A stretch of 64,000 nt of DNA from Oenanthe sinensis (GCA_028671895.1 JAPMAC010000231.1:8210001-8274000), one strand, 5' to 3'; shown: positions 23,490 through 36,104, counted from the stretch's first letter. The notes: generated from the sequence alone by a model not told the origin. A program made the numbers and translations.

Positions 23490-25306
23490 TACGTGTATAA
23501 GGGACTGATTTGGTTACGTGTTAACTGTATTTGATGTAAATATGCCTGTTTTGGTGACTGCCATGCCACTGCCATGCTACTGCTTTGTTACTGCCATGCT
23601 TCTGCCATGCTATGTTCTTCATGTATATTCGAATTGTAATATGTGGTGATGATACTAGCATGTTAATGATTTGTCATGACTGATTTATATGCCATATTGC
23701 GATTTGTATATTATGCATGAGGGTCAGTTTGTATAGTGATATAAACTGGTGGACAGATTATGTTGGACATGATCTGTTAACTGGGATATGATAAGTATGT
23801 ATATGATACATGCTTCTGAAACTGTATAACTGCCAGGTCAGCTCGACCCCAGCCGGGGGCTGCCGCCCCCAGACCCCGCCCAGGGGCTACCGCCCCCGGA
23901 CCCCCGCCCAGGGGCTGCCGCCCCCGGACCCCCGCAATATTTTATTTTGTGTACTTGAGCATGGTGCTGGTTATGGCCCTTAGACCCCTAGATTAATGGT
24001 TTTTGGTTTTGGTTTTATAAATACGGCTTGCATGTCGTTTTCTTCATTCTTGTAATTGTTTAACCTCGAATGTAACTCGAGTTTTCTTATGTAAGTACAT
24101 TAGCTTAGGTTGTATTCAATTATTCCATGTAATGTACTTGAAGACTGAAAGATGATCCAAGAAGAGGAGCAGGCACTAGTGGATACAAGAAGAATGAAGA
24201 CATGTAATTGTATTTATATTTTACCACCATAGATTGACTTTGATCCTTTCATTAGCTCGAAAGGATCACATAGGAAAGGGGCCATAACCAAGCACGTTTA
24301 CATACTGCACTTTACATATTGATGTATGAATGATGCATGCTTTAATTAGATTAATCATGTATCTATGTATGTATGTATTAGATACGACACCCATGCCATG
24401 CTTGTTTAAACAAGATAAAATCTGTAACGACTCAAGATAAAATCTGTAACGATTCAAGATTTTAAAATCAACAAACGATCATGAGATTCTTGTGTTTATG
24501 AAATATGGATTTTTAAAACACGGAATTGAATATGGATTTTGATATCTATAATTGGGATTTTCTGACAAAAACGGATATGCGTATTCGTAAGGCTGATGGG
24601 TTTTAAGTGTGACCACTGGTATCCTCCATCTACCTGGGAAATGAACAATTTAAGATGTCAATTTGAAATATTTAGTTCAAGGAAAAATTGAGGATCTCTT
24701 CATGATGTGATCATGATCGTCGTAAAATCTTCTAAACCCCTTAACAAAATATTAAGTTTTAATCAGATGCTTTCCAATGAATGAACACTCATCGAATCCT
24801 AGATCGATTAGGGGAAAGACTGTCAGTGGCAGGGGACTCCTGTCTATCGTGGTGAGATGCGACGAATATAAACGGTTATATTCGGCCGTTGTATCATTGG
24901 GTCAAACTTAACTGAGTCGTCATAATAAGGTGAAAGTAAACGGTTATATTCAACCATTATGAACTTAGAAGCATAGAGTTTGGTTAAAAATCTATTAGAT
25001 AGATAAGATCAATCGTTGCTCACCAAACTATCCAAGAATTATATATGATATAATTGACAAATGTTGTCTACCTAAATAATCATTCTTAAGGACTTCTAGA
25101 TGTTGACTTGAGACATGACGAAATATGGATCTTGGCTCACTAGAAAGGATTATGGGATATACTTTCCAAATTAATAGTAAGGGCTATTGATTTGATAAAA
25201 ATAGTGGGAGATATATTATGAATGTATCATAATCATTTGAACATAATAAATAACTCAGACAATCTAATGTTTAATTTTGTGCTTTTATCATTGTAGATAC
25301 CAAGTA
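23490..25306 (+). other. C leader (5' untranslated region)
   Basis: This is a non-coding leader of about 1.8 kb. It includes a GC-rich hairpin repeat (23850-23935) not seen in the B leaders. From about 23950 it follows the B leader closely, including ATCATGAGATTCTTGTG near 24478 and the hairpin CGAATATAA/TTATATTCG with loop ACGG (24863-24884). A splice-acceptor-like TTTTATCATTGTAG ends at 25296, 10 bases before the gag ATG. Confidence 0.75.
23850..23935 (+). repeat. Three GC-rich 28-30-bp tandem units, each a hairpin
   Basis: Units start at 23850, 23880 and 23908. Each holds GGGGC, a four-base loop and GCCCC, then GGACCCCCGC or a close variant. Composition is about 85% G+C within an AT-rich leader. 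The three stems could form consecutive RNA hairpins. Confidence 0.85.
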
Positions 25307-28300
25307 ATGACAAACAACACAAACACACTATCCGTACGATCTGTCCTTGAGAAGGATAAGCTGACAGGAGGAAACAACTTCCTAGACTGGCAGAGGAATT
25401 TGAGGATTGTCCTCAGGCAGGAGCGCAAGCTTCATGTCATTGATATTCCTCCGGCAGGTCCCCTTCCTGAGGGCGCTACTGTTGAGGAACGAGCGGCCCA
25501 CACAAAGGATGAGAATGATGCAACTGATGTTGCGTGTCTTATGTTAGCAACTATGAGTGCTGAGCTTCAAAGACAGCATGTGCATATGGATGCATATACT
25601 ATCAATGAGCACTTGCAAAGCATGTTTGCAAGCCAAACTCGTCAAGAAAGGTTCAACACGAGCAAGTCACTCTTTAACTGCAAACAAGGGGCAAATGAAC
25701 CAGTTGGCCCACATGTTCTGAAGATGATTGGTTACATTGAGTATCTTGATACTTTGGGTTTCCCGATTGGTCCGGAAACTGGTATTGACCTAATCTTGAA
25801 TTCTTTGAACAACAAATTCACTCAGTTTGTTATGAACTACAATATGAATGAGTTTGACAAAACACCTACTGAATTGTTGGATATGTTGAGAACATATGAG
25901 ACCAACATGAAGACGGCTGAACCTGCACCCATACTGATGGTGGGCAATAAAGGTAAGGCCAAAGGGAAAGGCAAGTGGAAGGGTAAGAAGAAGACAGGTT
26001 CTGATTCTACACCCAAGCCAAAGTCAGGTCCTAAACAGGCTTTAAAGCCTAAAGGTGGGGTCGCTAAGGGTGAATGTCACTACTGTAAGAAAACCGGTCA
26101 CTGGAAGAGAAACTGTTCAGTTTACTTGGAGGATCTGAAGAAGAAGAGGGCTGAGCAAGCTTCTAATTCCGGTATATATGTTATAGAAGTCAATCTGTCT
26201 ATTTCTACATCTTGGGTATTGGATACCGGATGTGCTTCTCACATTTGTATAAATGTGCAGGAAATGCAGAGAAGTAGGACATTGGCTAAAGGAGAAATGG
26301 ACCTACGAGTTGGCAACGGAGCAAGAGTTGCTGCTTTAGCTGTAGGAACCTATTATTTATCTTTGCCCTCTGGGCTAGTTTTAGAACTGGAGAATTGTTA
26401 TTACGTGCCTGCAATTCGCAGAAACATTATTTCTGTTTCTTGTTTGGACAAGAAAGGTTTTTCGTTTACAATAAAGGACAACAGTTGCTCTTTTGCTTTG
26501 AATGATTTAACCTATGGTGTTGCGCGTTTGTTTAATGGTTTATATGTTCTTGACTTAGATAATCCTGTCTGTAATATAGAAAACAAACGACTTAAAGTTA
26601 ATGACTCAAATCAAACATACCTCTGGCATTGTCGTCTAGGCCATATAAATGAGAAACGCATATCCAAATTACATAAGGATGGATATTTGGATAAGTTTGA
26701 TTTTGAATCATACCAAGAATGCGAATCTTATTTGTTTGGTAAAATGACTAAAGCCCCTTTCACTGGTAAGGGTCAAAGGGCCACTGAACGTTTGGAGCTA
26801 ATACATAGTGATGTATGTGGCCCAATGCGTGTGATGGCTAGAGGAGGCTACTACTACTTCATAACATTTACTGATGATTTCAGTAGATATGGATATGTAT
26901 ATCTTATGAAGAATAAATCCGATTCTTTTGAAAAGTTCAAAGAATACAAGGCTGAAGTAGAGAAGCAAATTGGCGGAGGTGCAAGTATTAAAATCTTACG
27001 ATCTGATTGTGGAGGAGAATACTTGAGCACTGAATTTAAAGATTATTTAAAGGAGTGTGGTATTGTATCACAACTCACTCCGCCAGGTACACCTCAATGG
27101 AATGGAGTTTCAGAGAGGAGAAATCGCACCTTGTTGGACATGGTGCGATCGATGATGAGTCATGCAGATCTTCCAATTAGTTTCTGGGGTTATGCTCTAG
27201 AAACAGCGGCTTTCACACTTAACCGTGTTCCTACTAAGAAGGTTCAAAAGACTCCATATGAGATATGGGAGAAGAAACGGTCAGGCATGAGCTTTATGAA
27301 AGTTTGGGGATGCAAGGCGTTTGTGAAGCGTCAAGTATCTGACAAGCTTGGACCTAAATCTGAAGAGTGCAATTTTGTGGGATACCCTAAAGAAACAAAG
27401 GCGTATTATTTCTATAGTCCTTCTGAGCAAAAAGTGTTTATTGCTCGAGATGCTGTCTTCATGGAAAGGGATTTTGTTTCCAAAAGAAACAGTGGGAGAA
27501 CTATAGACCTCGATGAAGATCGAGAACCATAAAATAGCATTGAACCTGAAGTGGAACAAGAGCAGGACAATAATAACGCTCAACAAACACAGGTTGTTCG
27601 TAGAACTGGTAGAATTCGCCATGAGCCAGAGAGATATGGATTTCTTTTGACTCAATGTGGTGATTTGATGCTCATAGATGAAGATGAGCCTCTCACATAC
27701 CAAGATGCTATGAGCAGTCCAGAATCTAAGAGATGGCTAGAAGCCATGAAATCCGAGATGGAATCCATGTATGAAAACCAAGTATGGACTTTGGTTGATC
27801 CACCTGAAGGGGTAAAACCCATAGGGTGCAAATGGGTTTTCAAGAAGAAAACTGACATGGATGGAAATGTTCAGACCTATAAAGCAAGGCTAGTTGCAAA
27901 AGGTTTCAAGCAAATTCATGGTATTGACTATGATGAAACCTTCTCACCAGTGGCTATGGTCAAATCCATAAGGATTTTGCTTGCTATTGCAGCATTCCAT
28001 GATTATGAAATCTGGCAAATGGATGTCAAAACAGCCTTCCTTAATGGAAGCCTTGAAGAAGATGTGGATGTGTACATGACACAACCTGAAGGTTTTGTCA
28101 GTCCAGGGAATGTTAGCAAGATATGTAAATTACGTCGATCCATTTATGGATTAAAGCAAGCCTCTAGGAGATGGAACATCCGTTTTGATGAAACTATCAA
28201 AGAGTATGGATTTGTTCAAAACGAGGATGAACCTTGTGTTTACAAGAAGGTTAGTGGGAGCCATGTGGCATTCATAGTACTATATGTTGATGACATACTA

Positions 28301-29272
28301 CTAATGGGGAATGACATACCTTCTCTCAAGGCTGTTAAGATTTGGTTAGGGAGTAATTTCTCTATGAAAGACTTAGGAGATGCATCCTACATTCTAGGAA
28401 TGAGGATCTATAGGGATAGATCTAGAAGGATGATCGGTCTAAGTCAGAGTACATACATCGATAAGGTTTTGCACCGTTTTGGTATGCAAAATGCAAAAAG
28501 GGGATATGTCCCCGTATCTCAAGGGATAACGATCTCTAAAGATCAGTCTCCGAAATCATTGGATGACAAGGACCGCATGAGTAAGGTTCCATATGCCTCA
28601 GCAATTGGATCCATCATGTATGCGATGGTATGTACTCGCCCAGATGTTTCGTATGCTTTAAGCATGACGAGCAGATACCAATCTAATCCAGGTGAAGGTC
28701 ACTGGACGGCTGTCAAGAATATTCTAAAGTACTTGAAAAGGACTAAAGATTCATTCTTGGTGTATGGAGGAGAGGAGAAACTAGTAGTAAAAGGTTACAC
28801 CGATGCAAGTTTCCAAACAGACAGGGATGATACTGTATCACAGTCTGGTTTTGTGTTTTGTCTAAACGGAGGTGCTGTAAGTTGGAAGAGTTCAAAACAA
28901 GAAACAGTAGCTGATTCTACAATGGAGGCTGAGTACATTGCAGCTTGTGAAGCGGCTAAGGAAGCAGTTTGGATTCGAAAATTCATTACTGAATTGGGTG
29001 TGGTTCCATCAATCGCAGATCCCATTGATCTATACTGCGATAATAATGGAGCCATTGCACAAGCTAAAGAACCTAGAGCTCACTCCCGAACCAAACATAT
29101 ACTCAGGAGATATCACCTCATTCGAGAGATTAATGAGAGGGGTGACATACACATATGTAAAGTGCACACAAATGATAACATTGCAGACCCACTGACCAAA
29201 GGCTTGTCGCAGCAGAAGCACGACGGTCACACTAGTTCCATGGGTATTAGATACATGGGTGATTGGCTCTAG
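25307..29272 (+). CDS. C gag-pol polyprotein with one internal stop
   Basis: The ATG at 25307 (MTNNTNTLSVRSVLEKDKL) was chosen over 25277 because the upstream codons overlap a splice-acceptor-like tract and B1 gag starts at the matching place. One frame of 1322 codons is broken only by TAA at 27530-27532 (codon 742), in the integrase-RT spacer. Domains: gag capsid region; CCHC knuckle CHYCKKTGHWKRNC (about 257-270); protease DTG (D306); integrase HHCC from H441, where C472 is present but the last Cys is Tyr475 (TAT, 26729-26731); integrase core with HSDVCGP, RSDCGGEY and SERRNRTLL; RT with MDVKTAFLN and intact YVDD (993-996); RNase H with GYTDASFQ, MEAEYIA and YCDNNGAIA. Length is normal for copia. 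It is probably a recently inactivated copy, although stop read-through is not excluded. Confidence 0.93.
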
Positions 29273-29286
29273 TGCAAGTGGGAGAT

Positions 29287-30835
29287 TGTTAGTGTAGGTG
29301 CCCTAGAGGCAATACAATTTTTCCTTTTAATAAATATTTATGTCATTTGATTATTCAATAAACGTATTTATTATGACTTTAATTACTGCGATATATTTGT
29401 TAGCATAATAAATGTCCTTAGAATCATGATACTCGTTATATAGTTTAAGTACATGACTTGAACTTGAGATTATATAATATATCATATTCTTAAAGGTTCC
29501 CTAGTCGAGTATTATTATGATAGGACAATAATAATACATAAATAGACTAGTATGTTGTTTGACAGATAACCACATCTCATTGGTTATAAGTATGGGGATA
29601 CTAAAGTCAATACATAGGTACATGTAGGGGTACATGGTACTGGACAGACCCACAGTGAGATTCTTCATGTTTAATTAAGTCATAAGAAAGACTCACAGTG
29701 ATAATGGTGTAATGATCCTCTGACTTGAGATCATTATATTTCTATACGAGGATTGATATACTTTGACTACATTAAAAGTTACATTTGACCGGGTGATGAT
29801 AAAAGTGGACATCGGGTATATCATGAGTCGTATGAGAAATATGAATGATAGATAAAGGATTTAACCCTCCTATAATTAGGAGAGATATTATTGGCCTCTT
29901 GATTGAGTGAGACTATAAAATGCATGGCCGTGCTCAAATAATGATTTGTTTTTCATAGTCTACTCATGGATCAAGTAAACCCGGATTAAATGTTGAAGAG
30001 GATGACTAAATACATGCCTCGAGTTTAATCTATAATATATATGGTTAAAGGGATTATATTACACGGAAACATTAATCACGAAAGGTTTTATCGAATCACG
30101 ATTTAATTATTGTTTAATTAGGTAGCAATGATGTATTACTAGATACCACTCATTGTTTATAATTTTATTGGAGAATAAAATTATTGCTAATTAAATAATA
30201 GCCTATAGGGTCACACACATAGAGCACCTAGAGGAATAGTTAATTTAAATTATAGATTTAAATTAATTGATGATTAATTCGAATTTATTATATTAATTAA
30301 GTGAGACTTAATTAATTGAAATAAATTCGAATTTGAAGAATTATATTTCTGCCAATAATAATTAAGTGTGACTTAATTATAATTAAATAATAGAAGCATG
30401 TTTTATTATTTAATCCTATGCCTACATGGGTTAGGTTTTTGCTAAAAAGGCCCATTAACCAATCATTATTAATAGATAATGATAGGTTAAATGGCTTGCA
30501 CGTTTTTGCATAAACCCTAGCAGAAGAGGCAGCATAGGAAGAGGCAGAGAGAATTCGAAACCTATCAAAGGAGGCTAGTACTTCCGTTCCGTGTTCAAGA
30601 TCGTGAGACGTTCTTGAAGGTGCTCGTGTGGATACCATAGAGGTGCTTTCGAGAGGAAGACACAAATCGTGAAAGCAAGGATCTCCGTTGAGTTCGTGGC
30701 ATTCAAAATCTTAATAGGTATGATTCGATTATCACCATAATCCGTCAATTCTTATACATGATCCTGCGTTTGGGTTCCGAAAATTTTCGTTATATTTACG
30801 TTTATCCGCTGCGTTTTATGCCTCGGAACCCAACA
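29287..30835 (+). repeat. 3' LTR of C, 1549 bp (full length)
   Basis: It runs from TGTTAGTGTAGGTG to GGAACCCAACA and is followed by TSD TTACC. Telobox AAACCCTA is at 30512-30519 and splice-donor-like ATAG|GTATG has its GT at 30718. Its parts resemble the B LTR (TGTTAGT start, CTAGAG(G/A)CAATAC, the same block order), so B and C are related families. Confidence 0.93.
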
Positions 30836-30840
30836 TTACC

Positions 30841-33800
30841 TTGCAGAATTGAAGAAGAAGAAGGGTGGTGAGACTACCGCTTCTACTTCAGGTTCATGAT
30901 CGAACTAAATATGTCACTTAATCAAACTTCTACTTGGGTATTAGATACCACCTATGGTTCTCACATTTGCAATTCGTTGCAGGGACTAAGGAAAAGTAAG
31001 ACTCTTGAAGAAGAAGAGGTGATCCTACGTATGGGGCAATGGAGCAAGGGTTGTTGCTATAGCTATAGGATCGTTTGATTTACTTATGCCTACGGGCAAG
31101 ACTATTATTTTGGATAATTGTTATTTTGTTCCCTCAATTATGAGGAATATTATTTCTATTCCCATGTTAGACTTGGATGGTTTTTCATTTGTTATTGAGA
31201 ATAATAAATGTTCAATTTTTAGAAATAATGTTCTTCATGGTGTTGGTATTTTAAATAATGGTTTGTATGTATGTGAAGTAGAACATAGTTTACTTCAAAT
31301 TGAACATAGTAATAAAAGAAAAAGAGATGATGAAAATCCCACCTACTTGTGGCACTGCAGACTTGGTCATATTGGTGAAAATAGACTTAAGACATTGCAT
31401 AAGGAAGGGTTACTAGAACCTTTTGATTTTGAATCATATCCTACATGCGAGTCTTGTCTGTTAGGCAAAATGACCAAATCTCCATTTAGTGGACATGGAG
31501 AAAGAGCTGCGGAGTTGCTTGGATTGGTACATACAGATGTGTGTGGGCCGATGTCCACGCAAGCCATGGGTGGATTTTCATACTTCATTACTTTTACAAA
31601 TGATCGATCTAGATTTGGATATTTGTATTTGATGAAATACAAATCCGAAGCCTTTGAAAAGTTCAAAGAATATAAGTATGAAGTAGAGAAACAAACCAAG
31701 TATAGTATTAAAACCCTTCGATCAGATCGGGGAGGTGAATACTTAAGTGGCGAGTTTCTAGATTATCTCAAAGAAAATGGTATAGTCTCTCAATGGACTC
31801 CTCCGACCACTCCCCAGTTGAATGGAGTATCCGAAAGGAGAAATCGAACTTTGTTGGACATGGTTCGATCCATGATGAGCTATACAGATCTTCCAGTATC
31901 ACTTTGGGGTTATGCATTGGAAACATCAGCATATATATTGAACAAGGTGCCTTCCAAATCTGTTCCTCAAACTCCGTATGAGATATGGAAAGAAAGGAAA
32001 CCGAGTCTTAAGCATGTTAAGATTTGGGGATGTCCGGCTTATGTCAAGAAAGTTGACCCCGATAAGCTAGAATCTCGATCCATGAAATGTAGGTTTGTAG
32101 GATATTCTAAAGAGACTTTAGGGTATTACTTTTACACCGAACAAAGGGTGTTTGTCTCCCGACATGCTACCTTCCTGGAAAAACAATTTATCCTTGAAGG
32201 GAATAGTGGGAGCAAGATTGAACTTGATGAAGTTCATGAAGAACAAACTACTATGGTTCAAGAGGAAACAATTGTTCATATTGAACAACCTTCCGTAGAA
32301 CAGCCCATTTATAGATCACAAAGGGTGTCTCACCAACCTGAGAGGTATTATGGCCTTGTCATTGAGAATGACAATGAATTGGCGGTCATTGATAGAGACG
32401 ACCCTATGACCTTCAACGAGGCTGTGAGTAGTGTTGACTCAGAGAAATGGCAGAGTGCCATGAAATCCGAAATGGACTCCATGTATGCCAACCAAGTATG
32501 GACTTTGGTAGAGGCACCCAAGGATATGAAGCCTATAGGGTGCAAGTGGGTATACAAGAGAAAGATTGGAGCAAATGGCCAGGTAGAGACCTACAAGGCC
32601 AGGCTCGTGGAAAAAGGATTCAAATAAAGACAAGGGATTGACTTTGATGAAACTTTTTCGCCTGTAGCCTTGCTCAAATCAATTCGGATTTTACTTGCTA
32701 TTACAGCTTACTATGACTATGAGATCTGGCAAATGGACGTAAAGACGGCCTTCCTCAATGGGGAACTTGAAGAAGAAGTGTATATGACACAGCCAGAGGG
32801 TTTTATTTCCAACGAAAATGAACATCTAGTATGTAAGCTACTACGAACCATATGTGGGTTAAGGCAAGCTTCTCGAAGATGGAACATCCGTTTTGATGAG
32901 ACAATCAAAGAGTTTGATTTTATCAAAAACATATATGAACCATGTGTCTATAAGAAGGTTATTGGGAGCGCAGTAACATTTCTTATTTTGTATGTAGATG
33001 ACATACTCTTAATAGGAAATGACATACCAATGCTACAATCAGTAAAAATGTGGCTATCAAATAACTTCACCATGAAGGACTTGGGAGAAGCGTCCTACAT
33101 TCTTGGTATGAAGATCTATAGAGATAGATCAAGAAGAATGATAGGTCTAACCCAAGGTACGTACATCGATAAAGTGCTTAAAAGGTTTAGCATGGAAAAC
33201 TCCAAGAGAGGTCTCATACCGATGAGCCATGGAGTTTCCCTTTCTGACAAGATGTCTCCTAAGACACCTGAAAAAAGAGAGCGTATGAGTAGGATTCCTT
33301 ATGCGTCGACAATAGGATCTATCATGTACGCGATGTTATGTACTAGACCTGATGTTGCTCACTCAATTAGTGTGACTAGCAGATATCAGTCAAATCCAGG
33401 TGAAGACCACTGCAAAGCAGTGAAGAACATCCTTAAGTACATGAGAAGGACTAAGGATATTTTTCTTGTTTTTGGTGGGTCTGAGTTGAAAATAGAGGGT
33501 TACACTGACTCTAGTTTTCAGTCAGAGTGTGATGATAGTACATCCATGTCAGGTTATGTGTTTACTCTAAATGGTGGGGCGATTAGTTGGAGAAGTCGTA
33601 AGCAATCTACGACGGCTGACTCCATAGCAGAAGCAGAGTATATAGCTGCAAGTGAGGCTGCAAAAGAAGCTGTTTGGATGAAGAAATTTGTTTCTGAGTT
33701 GGAAGTAGTTCCTGGCATAGAGGGGCCTATTGTGTTATATTGTGACAATAACGCTGCAATAGCTCAAGCCAAGGAACCGAGGTCTCACAAGAATACCAAA

Positions 33801-33977
33801 CATATATTGCGGCGGTTTCATTTGATTAGGGAGATCATTGAAAGAGGAGATGTCAAGATCGAAAGAGTTGACACACATAGCAACATAGCAGACCCGTTCA
33901 CGAAGCCGCTGTCTCAGTTAAATTTTGATCGTCATAAGGAGCGGATGGGTATTAGATACCAGAGTGATTGGCTTTAG
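30841..33977 (+). pseudogene. A gag end and pol (PR, IN, RT, RNase H), lightly damaged
   Basis: It resumes after the C insertion. The gag end (LAELKKKKGG) is followed by a frameshift near 30893. Protease reads WVLDTTYGSH, so the DTG active site is DTT. A one-base insertion near 31035 shifts frame again. From 31086 one frame holds the integrase HHCC (WHCRLGH...CESC, intact) and core (HTDVCGP, RSDRGGEY, SERRNRTLL). The same frame continues through RT (MDVKTAFLNGE, YVDD at 32991-33002) and RNase H (AEAEYIA, YCDNNAAIA). A single TAA at 32625-32627 breaks it in RT, where a Gln codon (CAA) is expected. It lost activity through a handful of point lesions. Confidence 0.9.
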
Positions 33978-33991
33978 GCCAAGTGGGAGAT

Positions 33992-35669
33992 TGAAAGTGT
34001 TTGACCTAAAACCAATCATGTATGATGAGTTAGGAAAAACTTTCTGCTACTCTTATTTAATTTCATTTGATAATAATAAAGTATCTATTTGTTATGTTAC
34101 GGGCTTAATCTATTTGAAGTGTATTAAATAAGATGTTCCATAATTTAGAGCAAAGCTTCTAGAATTATAATGAGATTGTAATAATGAGATCTAGAAGATA
34201 ATAGCTTTAGACTTAAACAGTTCCTGATCATAGGATAACTAATTGGAATTTGGTAAATCCGTAAAGATCAGTACATACTATGCTAGCTCTCTTAGGAGGA
34301 TGTCTGTTCTCATAGACATTTGTGTGGTGACACTATAGCTAGTATCTAGGTGCTTATTAAGGAATAAGTTCACTGAACATGACTCGATAAGTAGAACAAC
34401 TAATGGAGTTTACTCATGTGTCGATAGTTGTTTATTAAGTAAATAGTTGTACAAGTATCCTTAGACTTGAGATCGTTAGAGTAATCTCGTACACAATGAT
34501 TTATGCTTTGGTTTAGTCCTTAGTCTCTAGGACATTCATTAGGTCCATTCTGGGCATAGTGATTTGTGTATGGAGATAGTTAACGGATCAATAAAAGATC
34601 TGCCCCTTCCAGTAAAGGAAGTGAATATCCTATGTTATTCTTAGATATGCAAGTTCAGGAATCTCTGGCCAGAGTGAATGAAATTATAAAGAGTTTCTAA
34701 TTTGCATTAAAAGGAACTTTGCATTATGAATAAGAAATCATATGATTAAATTAAATAGGCTAGACACGATTTCCATGCCTTGTATTTAATCGGGATATTG
34801 AAGGGTAGAATGAATTAATTATACGGTAACTAATTACTGACAGGTTCTAAGTATTCTAAGCAATGATTTCGTATTATCTGGATAGTCGCGATATGTTGAG
34901 AAGCATCACTCACGATGTAGAATAAATATAATTAATCAGATTAATTATATTTAATGAATTAATAGAATTCATATAAATAATAAATAAAATGTTTATTATT
35001 ATTTATTTCTACTACCGGCTTAATATTGAACCTAAAGAGTCACACCATAATAGAGATTAAATTATAGATGAAGGAATAATTAATAATAGCTAGTCATTAT
35101 TTATTTATGAAATAAATAATTACTTAGCAAATTTTATAAATTAATTAAATGAGATTTAATTGATTATAAATTATTTAAGATAAGATCTTAATATTATTAA
35201 TTAAATATTTAATTAAAATAATTAAATATGAAGAGAGAATAATTTTCTAAAAGAGTTTAGAAAAAGGAATTAATGATTAAAATAGTTTTAATCATTAACT
35301 AATTAATTAATACGATTAATTAATTAAAAAGGGAATTAATAATAAGATATTTATAAAAAATATCTCAGCTGAGATATTTTCCTATAAATATAGGATTATA
35401 AACCCTAATACAAAAAAAACCCTAATATTTTTTAGAAATATTTTAAAAGGGAGGCAATCCTAATTTCCTCTCTGGTCTCCTCCTTCATCTTTTAGTTTGA
35501 TTCTTGGTGAATATTTTTAGAGCACTTCACACTTGAGGGGTGATTACAAGGAAAGTAATCGAGGTATTCTTCAATTTATAAAATAGTTTTGTATCTATAT
35601 GTATGTATACATAGGAATATATGCAAATAAATGTTATTCAATGCTTCCGCTGGTGCATAAATTCCTTCA
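33992..35669 (+). repeat. 3' LTR of A, 1678 bp
   Basis: It begins TGAAAGTGTTTGACC right after PPT AAGTGGGAGAT (33981-33991) and ends TTCCTTCA. Splice-donor-like GAG|GTATTC has its GT at 35564. The next base enters the middle of the B3 LTR, so A was inserted there. Confidence 0.92.
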
Positions 35670-36104
35670 ATACCATTATCACAGTGAGAATTACTTATGA
35701 CACTTATTAACATGTAGAATCTCACGGCGGGTCATTCCAGTGCCATGCATTGAGACATGCACTTATGTTCTTGACTTTAGTATCACCATACCTATGACCA
35801 ATGAGATGTGGTCATCTGTCAACAAACATACTAGTCTTTTTGCCTTATTATTGTCCTTGAATAAGAATACTTGACTAGGGAATTTTAGGAATAAGATACT
35901 ATTCATATAATCTCATTTTTAAGTCACATACTTAAAGATATATAATACGTATCAAAATTCCAAGGACATTTATTATGCTTTCAATTTATTACGCAGTAAA
36001 TAAAACATAATAAATAAATAATAATCAATAAAATATAATCCTTAATAATAAAATATTTTCCTTAAAATATAAAAGTAATTGTCTCTAGGGAAGAATTACT
36101 AACA
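35670..36104 (-). repeat. B3 LTR remnant (split by A)
   Basis: It matches the inner end of the B LTR in minus orientation (compare 37332-37772 in B2) and ends TTACTAACA followed by the inverse PPT ATCTCCCACTT. The other part of this LTR is not next to the left end of A, so that flank was deleted or moved. Confidence 0.88.

Larger units (their letters stand above)
22377..30835 (+). mobile_element. Element C: nearly intact Ty1-copia in A gag
   Basis: LTRs are 22377-23476 and 29287-30835, PBS 23478-23489, leader to 25306, gag-pol 25307-29272 and PPT 29276-29286. TSD TTACC is on both sides (22372-22376, 30836-30840). The LTRs differ by only three substitutions that I could see, apart from one 449-bp deletion in the 5' copy, so the insertion is young. 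Defects are the 5' LTR deletion, one TAA in the polyprotein and a Cys-to-Tyr change in the integrase zinc finger. Confidence 0.94.
9848..35669 (+). mobile_element. Element A: Ty1-copia, interrupted by B1 and C
   Basis: The 5' LTR is 9848-11557, the PBS 11559-11570, gag is in pieces at 13405-13690, 21876-22376 and from 30841, pol runs to 33977, the PPT is 33981-33991 and the 3' LTR is 33992-35669. Removing B1 (13691-21870 plus one TATCC) and C (22377-30835 plus one TTACC) leaves about 9.2 kb with gag continuous in frame across the B1 site. The left flank is an A-family pol fragment rather than a TSD. The right flank lies in the middle of the B3 LTR at ATACC, which indicates that A inserted into B3 and that its original left side was lost or rearranged. 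Confidence 0.9.

Noticed and set aside
27281..27703. 140-codon minus-strand ORF
   Set aside because: It is a shadow of the C integrase-RT coding region on the other strand.
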